Below are positions 1-5,236 of a stretch of 7,180 bases of DNA, in pieces. Below the pieces are notes generated by a model, which saw nothing but the letters and a program-made list of their open reading frames with translations, was not told the origin of the DNA and did no database searches. The position numbers were made by a program, and so were the translations under genes. The first letter of the stretch is position 1. Each line of letters starts with the position of its first letter. The stretch lies in assembly GCA_023266155.1 (NCBI GenBank), contig JAHFRS010000057.1, forward strand, positions 1 to 7,180, read 5' to 3'. The DNA comes from an archaeon. GTDB taxonomy: Archaea; Nanobdellota; Nanobdellia; Woesearchaeales; GW2011-AR9.

Positions 1-408
1 ATAAAGATGTTAGATTTTGGATTGATGCTGTCCTGTTTGGAGGGAACAATACGTCTCAATGGTTTTACGCCACTCCATCATCCGCCGGAATTTCGCCTCC
101 AGGGAAAAATCACGTCCAGCCATGATACTTATAGTGCCGGTAAGTCACTGGAGTTCGTGCTGTTAGGCAAGTATTATCGCAACTCTCAGGAAGCTTTGGA
201 ACGGATGGAACTATATTATGATACGAAACTTCCTGACTCGTTCAAACAGTTATACCTTTCCCTGATTCATCCCATCCATACTTCCCGGCCAACACCAGAG
301 CAATTGTCGCCGCAGGTGAAAGAAGTTGTCCGTGATTTGGATAAAGAACGTTACTTTTGGCCGCTGCAATTTACACCGTGGACAAATTCTAAGAGGAATA
401 TACAGTAA
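1..408 (+). CDS. Eukaryotic-type Ser/Thr protein kinase, C-terminal part (5' end outside window)
   Basis: Only the last 135 residues are visible, because the frame is open to the left edge. They hold the C-lobe of a protein kinase fold: the Mg-binding DFG (visible residues 5-7, in IKMLDFGL), an APE-like motif in the form PPEF (28-31), the helix-F motif DTYSAG (42-47) and the late RPT arginine motif near SRPTPEQL. The same landmarks occur in the same order in the next gene (DFG, APEF, DTYSAG, RRPTP), so the two are tandem paralogues. Ala of APE is replaced by Pro. No membrane segment is visible, so the part seen looks cytoplasmic. The glycine loop, catalytic Lys and HRD region lie outside the window, so activity cannot be judged. 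It is unlikely to be Bud32, which is shorter and has a different C-lobe. The substrate is unknown. Confidence 0.8.
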   Translation: MKMLDFGLMLSCLEGTIRLNGFTPLHHPPEFRLQGKITSSHDTYSAGKSLEFVLLGKYYRNSQEALERMELYYDTKLPDSFKQLYLSLIHPIHTSRPTPEQLSPQVKEVVRDLDKERYFWPLQFTPWTNSKRNIQ

Positions 409-411
409 AAA

Positions 412-1284
412 ATGAATGCACCTCTTCCTTTTCAGACTGGGCCATCCGTGACCGGCAGAACGTATCAATTAGAAACTGTAGTGGGAGAAGGCGTTTACGG
501 GCGAGTGTATAAAGCATTTGATGCTGTCACTCCAGAAATTCCTGTCGCCGTAAAATTGCCTAAAAAAGATTCACCACACGTGAATATCATCGCTCTGTCT
601 ATGGTGCGAACGATGCGGGAAGCAGGTTTTCTGCAGATGACACAACATCTCAATGTAGTCAAATATCTGGATCACGGTGCTGAACCACAATCACCCTATG
701 TCGTGATGGAATTCGTTCCACAGACACTGGCATCCGTGCCCTTAACACAGGAAGTCATTGAAGATTATCTGCAGCAAATTCCCACCATTTTAAGAGTATT
801 AAAAGAATATAACGTTGCTCATTGCGACCTTAAAGAATCCAATCTGGGCTATGTGAATGGAACAATTAAGTTAGCTGACTTTGGCCTCTCCATTCCCTTT
901 GAACATCCGGTTACCTATCCTTGCAGAAATCATCCTGCCTATCATGCCCCGGAATTCAGACAATTCAATTGGGTGACGAACACCGCAGATACTTATAGCG
1001 CTGGGAGAGTACTGGAACATCTGCTGACGGGCGAATATGCTTCATCAGGCACAGCAGCAGTTGCCGCCATCACCCGTATCCAAGGTATTACCCCACCGAA
1101 ATCGTTTCAGAAATTGTTGTGTCGGATGACGTCCCGTGACCATCTACGCCGGCCCACTCCTGCTGCATTAGAGAAACTTGCTGCTCTAGCCTTAAATGAT
1201 TTACAGCGCCGGGATTATTTCTTTCAGCATGAAATCTCATCCCGACCAAAACTTCATTTCTTTGGCTCAGCGTCGGCGAGCTAG
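412..1284 (+). CDS. Eukaryotic-type Ser/Thr protein kinase, complete
   Basis: A 290-residue protein that is almost only a kinase domain; it would transfer the ATP gamma-phosphate to Ser/Thr of an unknown substrate. All core elements are visible: glycine loop GEGVYGRV (25-32), VAVK lysine K48, candidate helix-C Glu E70, catalytic loop HCDLKESN (137-144) with D139, K141 and N144, DFG (156-158), APE (179-181), DTYSAG with D193, and R247 in RRPTP. Arg of the usual HRD is Cys, so this is a non-RD kinase, a class often less dependent on activation-loop phosphorylation. There is no transmembrane or sensor domain; the tail after about residue 265 is short. The ATG follows the upstream kinase stop by 3 bp in the same frame, implying one operon and a tandem duplication. 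A weak purine-rich stretch (aagagga, 391-397) precedes it. The 3' end overlaps the convergent membrane-protein gene by 18 bp. Confidence 0.9.
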   Translation: MNAPLPFQTGPSVTGRTYQLETVVGEGVYGRVYKAFDAVTPEIPVAVKLPKKDSPHVNIIALSMVRTMREAGFLQMTQHLNVVKYLDHGAEPQSPYVVMEFVPQTLASVPLTQEVIEDYLQQIPTILRVLKEYNVAHCDLKESNLGYVNGTIKLADFGLSIPFEHPVTYPCRNHPAYHAPEFRQFNWVTNTADTYSAGRVLEHLLTGEYASSGTAAVAAITRIQGITPPKSFQKLLCRMTSRDHLRRPTPAALEKLAALALNDLQRRDYFFQHEISSRPKLHFFGSASAS

Positions 1285-1512
1285 AATTCTGCTTAATTTA
1301 ATGGTCGCGGCGGCAAGCCATACGGCATTCAGGATCACAAACGGCCAGCCACGAAGGGTTAATGCATAATATAAGAGTAAAGCAGAACCAAAAATATTCA
1401 GGAAGTTATACTGTAGAGTGTTCTGATTAAATTTTGTGACAAATTCATCAAGGATAAAAGCCAACAGAATCAGTCCCATTCCGATGATACCAATAACCAA
1501 AGAAAAGTTCAT
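1267..1512 (-). CDS. Small three-segment membrane protein, resembling the CBU_0592 family
   Basis: An 81-residue very hydrophobic protein. Three likely membrane segments are visible: about residues 4-24 (VIGIIGMGLILLAF), 40-56 (FLNIFGSALLLYYAL) and 58-76 (GWPFVILNAVWLAAATI), ending in a basic tail (SRILARRR) expected on the cytoplasmic side. The pattern of a first helix, then Y-x-x-L-N-x-x-G-x, then a third helix with a conserved Trp, resembles small CBU_0592-type membrane proteins of unknown function; this is recalled similarity, not a search. The ATG at 1512 is chosen because it forms an ATGA overlap with the stop of the upstream gene, indicating translational coupling. A GTG at 1533 would add seven residues (MPGGREN) but would lie deeper inside that gene. 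The 3' end overlaps the kinase gene on the other strand by 18 bp. Confidence 0.75.
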   Translation of the reverse strand: MNFSLVIGIIGMGLILLAFILDEFVTKFNQNTLQYNFLNIFGSALLLYYALTLRGWPFVILNAVWLAAATIKLSRILARRR

Positions 1513-2093
1513 GTTTTCACGTCCGCCCGGCACAGAGCCACAAACTGTTGTCCTAAACTGCAGATGAGCCGTTTCTGCTGGTGGGCAGTTCTGAGCAGAA
1601 GAGACAGGTGGTGCTGATGAGGTAAATTGTTAAATTGGACGTTCTCTTCCAAGGACCATTGCGGTTGCAGCCAGTCGTTGAGCTGAAGATAGTCCTGCCA
1701 GAGATTCAGGACCGCCAGTTCAAATTCACGAAAATTGTGTAGTGTTTTCCTGAAACTATGGACTTCGTCATGTAGCAGTTGATTGGTCAGGAACGCTGCT
1801 TTACAAGAATCTCCTCTCAACAGGCTCAGTTTAATCTCAATCAGGGTGCGAGCCTGCTGTTGTAGATTGGTGGTAACCTGCTGGCCTAAAGCAATATTTT
1901 GAAATTGTTTTCTGAGCATCGTCAATGTACGATGCAGCTGCTGCCGAGATTGCGGCGAGAGATTCTGAGAAAAAGAAACGGTATGGCCGGCATTTTGCCG
2001 CAAGGGTTTGATCCAGGACTGTTGTAATTGTTCCAACTGAGATTCAATAGTAGGTAAGGCCAGTACCTCTTTGCGTAACGACTGAACATCCAT
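1509..2093 (-). CDS. Gln-rich helical protein of unknown function
   Basis: Not recognised. The 194-residue product is rich in Gln (about 28 by eye), Leu and His, with long runs lacking Pro and Gly that look helical or coiled-coil (for example IESQLEQLQQSW near the start and the stretch from about 60 to 140). There is no signal peptide or membrane segment. The start at 2093 (MDVQSL) is preferred because a TATA box lies at 2117-2124 with 23 nt between it and the ATG, matching the other leaderless promoters in this window. The frame stays open to an ATG at 2168, which would make 219 residues, but those 25 codons overlap this TATA box and part of the inverted repeat. Its stop overlaps the start of the membrane protein gene (ATGA), so the two are probably made together and might interact. 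Confidence 0.7.
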   Translation of the reverse strand: MDVQSLRKEVLALPTIESQLEQLQQSWIKPLRQNAGHTVSFSQNLSPQSRQQLHRTLTMLRKQFQNIALGQQVTTNLQQQARTLIEIKLSLLRGDSCKAAFLTNQLLHDEVHSFRKTLHNFREFELAVLNLWQDYLQLNDWLQPQWSLEENVQFNNLPHQHHLSLLLRTAHQQKRLICSLGQQFVALCRADVKT

Positions 2094-2116
2094 CAGGAGG
2101 AAGGAAGAATGGAAGG

Positions 2117-2124
2117 TATATAAA
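2117..2124 (-). promoter_or_regulatory. TATA box of the Gln-rich/membrane protein unit
   Basis: On the minus strand this reads TTTATATA, with 23 nt between it and the ATG at 2093. Archaeal TATA boxes centre about 26-27 bp before the transcription start, so the transcript should begin at or next to the ATG (leaderless). The sequence just before the ATG is pyrimidine-rich (ccttcctcctg) and has no Shine-Dalgarno site, which fits. Confidence 0.65.
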
Positions 2125-2138
2125 TATTGAGTTTGCCT

Positions 2139-2303
2139 GTAATACTTCAGCATCCTGAAGTGAAGCACTACCGTCTTCTCGCCTTTTGCTATATTTATCG
2201 AGAGCAGACATCTCCGTAGGAGCCATCCCTCTGTCTGCTTCGCGGTAATAATCGAGAAGGCTCGACCTTATGACGGTAGTGCTTCATATTGCTGAAGTAT
2301 TAC
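2139..2303. repeat. Large imperfect inverted repeat / structured element between divergent promoters
   Basis: The outer arms 2139-2152 and 2290-2303 pair perfectly over 14 bp. After an internal loop (8 nt left, 3 nt right), arms 2161-2175 and 2272-2286 pair perfectly over 15 bp. Further in, 2176-2181 pairs with 2253-2258 (6 bp), 2203-2210 with 2232-2239 (8 bp), and 2212-2215 with 2219-2222 around a 3-nt loop. An alternative local hairpin uses 2144-2150 and 2155-2161 (7 bp, loop catc), competing with the outer arm. No convincing protein is encoded here. It may be a structured RNA gene, a short non-autonomous mobile element, or a regulatory palindrome for the two divergent promoters flanking it. 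The sequence shows the pairing directly; the function is open. Confidence 0.75.
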
Positions 2304-2344
2304 GTTTGTCTTCAAGTTCCAAACCATAAAACCTTACAGCAACC

Positions 2345-2352
2345 TTTATAAA
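2345..2352 (+). promoter_or_regulatory. TATA box of the rpoE operon
   Basis: TTTATAAA with 25 nt between it and the rpoE ATG at 2378. The spacing predicts a leaderless or nearly leaderless transcript. No Shine-Dalgarno sequence precedes the ATG (the sequence is aaacctcacc). Confidence 0.7.
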
Positions 2353-2377
2353 TATCACCCTTAAAATAAACCTCACC

Positions 2378-2995
2378 ATGTTCTACTCCGTCAAGGTTAG
2401 GGATTACGTCCGTGTACCACCCCATATGTTCAACCTGAGCAAGAAAGAATCGGTACTGAAAAATGTCCGGCTCAGTTATGAAGGTTATATCTCCAAAGAA
2501 TTAGGCTTTGTGATTAATGTCATTGATGTGGGCACGATTAAAGAAGGTGTCATTGTCCCAGGTGATGGAGCAGCTTTTTATGAGACTGAATTTGAATTAT
2601 TGACATTTAAGCCGGAACTGAACGAATTGGTCTATGGCAAAATAAGAGATATTACCGATTTCGGTGCTTTCCTTGATTTAGGCGGGACCGAAGGGATGGT
2701 GCACATCTCTCAGAGCATGGAAGATTATGTTTCGTTCAGCAAGGATAAAGTCTTACAAGGCAAGAAAACCGGGCAGAGCCTGAAAGCGAATGATAAATGC
2801 AAAGCCCGGATCATCGCCGTAAGTTATAAAGATATGAATAATCCTAAAATTGGCCTGACGATGCGACAGGAAGGCTTAGGCAAATTGGAATGGCTGGATG
2901 CGCAGGAAGCCGCAAAGGGAACGGAAAAAGAAAGCGGGAATGAAACTGGAAAAGAAGCAGACAAAGGGAAAGAAGGCAAAAAAGCGAAAGAATAA
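2378..2995 (+). CDS. rpoE: DNA-directed RNA polymerase subunit Rpo7 (RpoE, E')
   Basis: Rpo7 pairs with Rpo4 to form the stalk of archaeal RNA polymerase, homologous to eukaryotic Rpb7; it helps open-complex formation and binds emerging RNA. The 205-residue protein begins with the typical MFYSVKVRDYVRVPP and has the N-terminal tip domain (about 1-80), including the family's GDGAAFYETEF region at 62-72. An S1 RNA-binding fold follows (about 82-163), with GKIRDITDFGAFLDLGGTEG and MVHIS, and ends at IGLTMR. The last 30 or so residues (about 176-205) are a low-complexity Lys/Glu/Gly tail beyond the usual family length, probably disordered. The start is fixed by the family N-terminus and by the TATA box 25 nt upstream. 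It is the first gene of a run with spt4, rps24e and rps27ae, an arrangement common in archaea. Confidence 0.95.
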   Translation: MFYSVKVRDYVRVPPHMFNLSKKESVLKNVRLSYEGYISKELGFVINVIDVGTIKEGVIVPGDGAAFYETEFELLTFKPELNELVYGKIRDITDFGAFLDLGGTEGMVHISQSMEDYVSFSKDKVLQGKKTGQSLKANDKCKARIIAVSYKDMNNPKIGLTMRQEGLGKLEWLDAQEAAKGTEKESGNETGKEADKGKEGKKAKE

Positions 2996-3002
2996 ATTCA
3001 TG

Positions 3003-3011
3003 GGAAGTGAT
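3003..3011 (+). promoter_or_regulatory. Shine-Dalgarno site of spt4
   Basis: GGAAGTGAT differs by one base from the anti-Shine-Dalgarno complement GGAGGTGAT and ends 4 nt before the ATG at 3016. It decides the start against the in-frame GTG at 3007, which lies inside the site. Confidence 0.7.
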
Positions 3012-3015
3012 TCAC

Positions 3016-3204
3016 ATGTCCAAGAAAAAAGTGTGTAAACAATGTAAATTATTTGTGGAAGAGGATACCTGCCCCAGTTGTCAATCGACTATTTTTAGCA
3101 GCAGTTGGCAGGGAAGGATTTTTATCAATGATGCTGAAAAATCTCAGATTGCTCAAAAAATTGGCGTGAAGCTCAAAGGGGAGTATGCTATCAAGGTGCG
3201 CTAA
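3016..3204 (+). CDS. spt4: Transcription elongation factor Spt4 (RpoE'')
   Basis: Spt4 binds the NGN domain of Spt5 and stabilises this clamp-bridging processivity factor on RNA polymerase. The 62-residue length fits archaeal Spt4. A zinc ribbon is made by C7-x-x-C10 and C19-x-x-C22 (CKQC, CPSC), followed by the family pattern SSSWQGRIFIND and a C-terminal stretch ending in GEYAIKVR. The ATG at 3016 is chosen over GTG 3007 because of the well-placed ribosome site. It lies 20 bp after rpoE, and its TAA is followed directly by the ATG of rps24e. In many archaea further genes sit between spt4 and rps24e; here there are none. Spt5 is not in the window. Confidence 0.93.
   Translation: MSKKKVCKQCKLFVEEDTCPSCQSTIFSSSWQGRIFINDAEKSQIAQKIGVKLKGEYAIKVR
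3195..3198 (+). promoter_or_regulatory. Short Shine-Dalgarno core of rps24e
   Basis: GGTG, 6 nt before the ATG at 3205, lies within the last codons of spt4. It supports translation from an internal position of the mRNA. Confidence 0.45.
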
Positions 3205-3513
3205 ATGGAATTGACTATTACCCAGAGAAAAGAAAATAAGTTGTTAAGCCGATGGGAAGTTTCGGGAATCGTCACGTTTGACGGGCCGACCTGTACCAAC
3301 AGCCACGTTACGGAACTGGTGGCAACAGAATTTAAATCTGGACCGGAACAGGTCATTGTTCAGCAGATTCAGACCATCTTTGGCCGGCGGCAGGCACAAT
3401 TTTCCGCTTTGGTTTATAGCACGAAAGAAGCGAAACAAAAATATTATATTATTCCCAGCCATTTGAAGAAAAAAGATGGCCAGGAACAGAAAGCCACACC
3501 AAAGAAGAAATGA
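3205..3513 (+). CDS. rps24e: Small-subunit ribosomal protein S24e (eS24)
   Basis: A component of the 30S subunit shared by archaea and eukaryotes. The 102-residue protein shows the family pattern: an N-terminal strand (MELTITQRKENKLLSR), the R-x-E-V turn (RWEV), a central strand-helix region with T-x-S-like TNSHV, then EQVIVQQIQTIFGRRQAQFSALVYSTKEAKQKY, which corresponds to the conserved I-x-T-x-F-G and A-x-V-Y-x-S blocks. The C-terminus is a basic Lys-rich tail (about 88-102), as expected for rRNA contact. The start codon follows the spt4 stop with no gap. rps27ae follows after 8 bp, so the three genes are co-transcribed. The alternative frames over this gene are shadows. Confidence 0.92.
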   Translation: MELTITQRKENKLLSRWEVSGIVTFDGPTCTNSHVTELVATEFKSGPEQVIVQQIQTIFGRRQAQFSALVYSTKEAKQKYYIIPSHLKKKDGQEQKATPKKK

Positions 3514-3516
3514 GGT
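3512..3516 (+). promoter_or_regulatory. Shine-Dalgarno site of rps27ae
   Basis: GAGGT, 5 nt before the ATG at 3522, overlaps the rps24e stop codon (TGA at 3511-3513). This is a strong site compared with the leaderless first genes. Confidence 0.7.
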
Positions 3517-3521
3517 AAATA

Positions 3522-3731
3522 ATGGCTGATCCTAAACCAAAACCAAAAGGTGGAGCAAGTAAAGCGAAGAAAAAAGGCCGTTCACTGAGTACACTGTACG
3601 CGCTTGCGGGCGAGCGGCTTCAGCGGAAAAATAAGTTCTGCCCGAAATGCGGTTCTGGAACATATATGGCTCAGCACGCCAATCGAGCCGTCTGTGGAAA
3701 ATGTCAGTATGCTGAATTTGGGAAGAAGTAG
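3522..3731 (+). CDS. rps27ae: Small-subunit ribosomal protein S27ae (eS31) with N-terminal extension
   Basis: A zinc-ribbon protein of the 30S head near the decoding side; in eukaryotes the homologue is made as a ubiquitin fusion. The 69-residue protein has the zinc ribbon C40-x-x-C43 (CPKCGSGTYMA) and C58-x-x-C61 (CGKCQYAEF), joined by QHANRAV, typical of the family. Archaeal S27ae is commonly about 50-60 residues, so the N-terminal stretch of roughly 20 residues (MADPKPKPKGGASKAKKKGR) is an extension, basic and probably disordered. It contains GGASKAKKK, which superficially resembles the junction in eukaryotic ubiquitin-S27a precursors, but no ubiquitin domain precedes it. It is the last gene of the rpoE cluster, followed by a T-rich stretch. 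The Kae1 or Bud32 gene often found next in archaea is absent. Confidence 0.92.
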   Translation: MADPKPKPKGGASKAKKKGRSLSTLYALAGERLQRKNKFCPKCGSGTYMAQHANRAVCGKCQYAEFGKK

Positions 3732-3761
3732 AAAAACGTAAAAGTTGTGTAAAGTAAGAAG

Positions 3762-3772
3762 TTTCTCTTTTT
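3762..3772 (+). terminator. T-rich terminator candidate of the rpoE operon
   Basis: TTTCTCTTTTT lies 30 bp after the rps27ae stop and just before the promoter of the next gene. Archaeal polymerase terminates at oligo-T runs without needing a hairpin, and none is obvious here. Confidence 0.5.
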
Positions 3773-3785
3773 GGTATCAGAAAAG

Positions 3786-3793
3786 AATATAAA
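3786..3793 (+). promoter_or_regulatory. TATA box of the 245-residue protein gene
   Basis: AATATAAA with 22 nt between it and the ATG at 3816, matching the other promoters here. It supports ATG 3816 rather than the TTG at 3771, which lies upstream of this box. Confidence 0.55.
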
Positions 3794-3815
3794 CATTGAC
3801 GGATTGATACCCTTA

Positions 3816-4553
3816 ATGCCTACCGCACCAATTATTCTTGCTCAACTTGAATCAAAACTAAACCTGTTGGAAGCGGCGTTGTCCAGCAGCAATTTCCCAG
3901 AACTCGTTGCTTTAGTTCAGGATACTAAAGTAGAATTGAAGAGAAAACAATTTGATTTTCTATTGCGAGCCTTGGAAAAGCTTACGGTTACAATAGCCAA
4001 AAATCGGTCTTTGCAAAAAATTCTGAGCAGCCCTAATTTTGATTTGAAACCTAATATCCAGGATATAGGGTCACTGCAGGCCATGGCCGGTTTTAAGATG
4101 GCCGTAAACATCATTAAAAAAGATCTTCTGAAAGCGTTCATGGAACTTCAACGAGTCCTTAAAACTATCCGACTGCTCACCCCTGATAACCGGCTGGTCG
4201 TAAGAATTGATTCTTTTCAGGATGACCTGCTGATTTTTAGTGATAAATTATTTCATATTGAATCTCCTGAAGATGAACTAAAATTGGTCCAGCAATTCTC
4301 CACATTATCACAATTGGTGCGTTCGATAAAAATCAATCTTTCCTCGGGGGATGCCGAATCCCGGGAATTTAAATCTGAACCGTATAAATATAAACAATTA
4401 ATGCAGCTTAATGCCAAGATGCTGCAACATTGGAATACGATTGCCAGGAAATTAGGGCGTTCCATGGAGTTGAGCGTAAAACAGATTAAACCGCAGGCAT
4501 TAATCTTAATCGTGAAGTCTGATGGAGTGGAAGGATTAAATCTTCGCAGTTAA
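3816..4553 (+). CDS. Helical protein of unknown function
   Basis: Not recognised. The 245-residue product contains no cysteine and a single Trp. It consists mostly of amphipathic helix-like stretches rich in Leu, Lys, Gln and Ser (for example IILAQLESKLNLLEAAL near the start, and LLKAFMELQRVLKTIRLL in the middle), with no signal peptide or clear membrane segment. This suggests a soluble helical bundle. A C-terminal part (QALILIVKSDGVEGLNL) looks like a strand and turn. The start is set at ATG 3816 by the TATA box 22 nt upstream; a TTG at 3771 would add 15 residues but sits in the T-rich terminator of the previous operon. It has its own promoter, so co-regulation with rps27ae is not implied. 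It converges with the 170-residue protein gene, 36 bp away. Confidence 0.75.
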   Translation: MPTAPIILAQLESKLNLLEAALSSSNFPELVALVQDTKVELKRKQFDFLLRALEKLTVTIAKNRSLQKILSSPNFDLKPNIQDIGSLQAMAGFKMAVNIIKKDLLKAFMELQRVLKTIRLLTPDNRLVVRIDSFQDDLLIFSDKLFHIESPEDELKLVQQFSTLSQLVRSIKINLSSGDAESREFKSEPYKYKQLMQLNAKMLQHWNTIARKLGRSMELSVKQIKPQALILIVKSDGVEGLNLRS

Positions 4554-4570
4554 TTACCTACTTTAATCGT

Positions 4571-4588
4571 ATTCTCCTTTTATTTCTT
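4571..4588 (+). terminator. T-rich terminator candidate after the 245-residue protein gene
   Basis: A pyrimidine-rich stretch with TTTT and TTT runs (attctccttttatttctt) starts 17 bp after the TAA, within the short convergent gap. It would act on the plus strand; no comparable T-run serves the minus-strand gene ending at 4590. Confidence 0.4.
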
Positions 4589-4589
4589 C

Positions 4590-5102
4590 CTAATTACTTT
4601 CAGAAATAATTCCCATTCGATAAATTGTACTATGTTCATCCGGATCCCAGCCATGCTTAAAAATAGATAAAGGCGCACAATGATTTGTTTGATCATATTG
4701 ACCCCAGGTTGTCAGCAAATTAAGGTGAGTTCTTTGCACCTGAGAACGCAATTCTGCCGGCAGAGTTATTTCAGGTGAACTTCCAGCCGGCAGTTGTTTT
4801 AAATGTAAGATAATCGCATCCAGCAATTCAGCCTGATAATCCTGCTGACGGGAGGGATGGACAAGAGCAACTTCCTGATACTTGATCCCCTTTTCTGTTT
4901 CTGCTTCTTCATCAGGCACTAAACCGTACCCTCGACAGTCGCCATACTCCATCAAGCCGATCTGAGCTCGAAATAACCTGCTGTGGCTGGTCCAAATGGT
5001 CGCGTCAACCAGTGGCCCCAAAGATAGATAATCTCCGGCAAAGCTAAGCTTCCAGCCGTTGATTTTCATCGCTTCCAGACATAAATCATGATCTAACGCC
5101 AT
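4590..5102 (-). CDS. Protein of unknown function, 170 residues
   Basis: Not recognised. A soluble acidic-to-neutral protein with no signal peptide or membrane segment. It begins MALDHDLCLEAMKINGWKLSFAGDYLSLGPL, then has a strand-rich part (ATIWTSHSRLFRAQIGLMEYG), an acidic loop (PDEEAETEKG, about 63-72) and a helical part (QAELLDAIILHLKQL), ending HSTIYRMGIISESN. The motif GW-x-L-x-x-AGD (residues 16-24) also occurs in the neighbouring 138-residue protein, which may point to a shared small fold, though it is short. The ATG at 5102 is supported by a TATA box 25 nt upstream. Several polar or aromatic residues (D, H, W) could form an active site, but no known catalytic motif is visible. Confidence 0.75.
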   Translation of the reverse strand: MALDHDLCLEAMKINGWKLSFAGDYLSLGPLVDATIWTSHSRLFRAQIGLMEYGDCRGYGLVPDEEAETEKGIKYQEVALVHPSRQQDYQAELLDAIILHLKQLPAGSSPEITLPAELRSQVQRTHLNLLTTWGQYDQTNHCAPLSIFKHGWDPDEHSTIYRMGIISESN

Positions 5103-5127
5103 TTTAGGACTATTATTTAATAGTAAC

Positions 5128-5135
5128 TATATAAA
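5128..5135 (-). promoter_or_regulatory. TATA box of the 170-residue protein gene
   Basis: TTTATATA on the minus strand, with 25 nt between it and the ATG at 5102. No Shine-Dalgarno site precedes the start (agtcctaaa), consistent with a leaderless or nearly leaderless mRNA. Confidence 0.65.
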
Positions 5136-5168
5136 GATTTCGATGAAAAATGCAGGCTTGATAAAGAG

Positions 5169-5213
5169 GATTAACAATCTCGGGATTAACAATCTCAGGT
5201 TCAACATTCTCAG
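5169..5213. repeat. Three tandem 15-bp units
   Basis: gattaacaatctcgg (5169-5183), gattaacaatctcag (5184-5198) and gttcaacattctcag (5199-5213) follow each other without a gap. The first two differ at one position and the third is more diverged. They lie in the gap between the 138- and 170-residue protein genes, upstream of the latter's TATA box, so they could be operator copies or simple slippage. Confidence 0.75.
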
Positions 5214-5236
5214 CATTTTGCCAAAGATGCCCCTCG

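Noticed and set aside
412..1284. Kinase as Bud32 of the KEOPS complex, which often neighbours rps27ae
   Set aside because: It is longer than Bud32, has a full Hanks-type C-lobe (APE, DTYSAG, RRPTP), and is paralogous to the adjacent kinase.
2044..2226. A 60-residue open frame on the minus strand across the inverted repeat
   Set aside because: It runs through the TATA box and the inverted repeat, overlaps the start of the Gln-rich gene in another frame, and has no family resemblance.
2139..2303. tRNA or standard riboswitch in the structured region
   Set aside because: There is no T-arm or anticodon-arm pattern, and no riboswitch class I can recognise; the pairing is a long inverted repeat between divergent promoters.
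3007..3015. GTG start for spt4
   Set aside because: It lies within the Shine-Dalgarno site of the ATG at 3016; the family N-terminus fits MSKKK.
5169..5213. CRISPR array
   Set aside because: The units are 15 bp and contiguous, with no spacers, and no cas genes are in the window.
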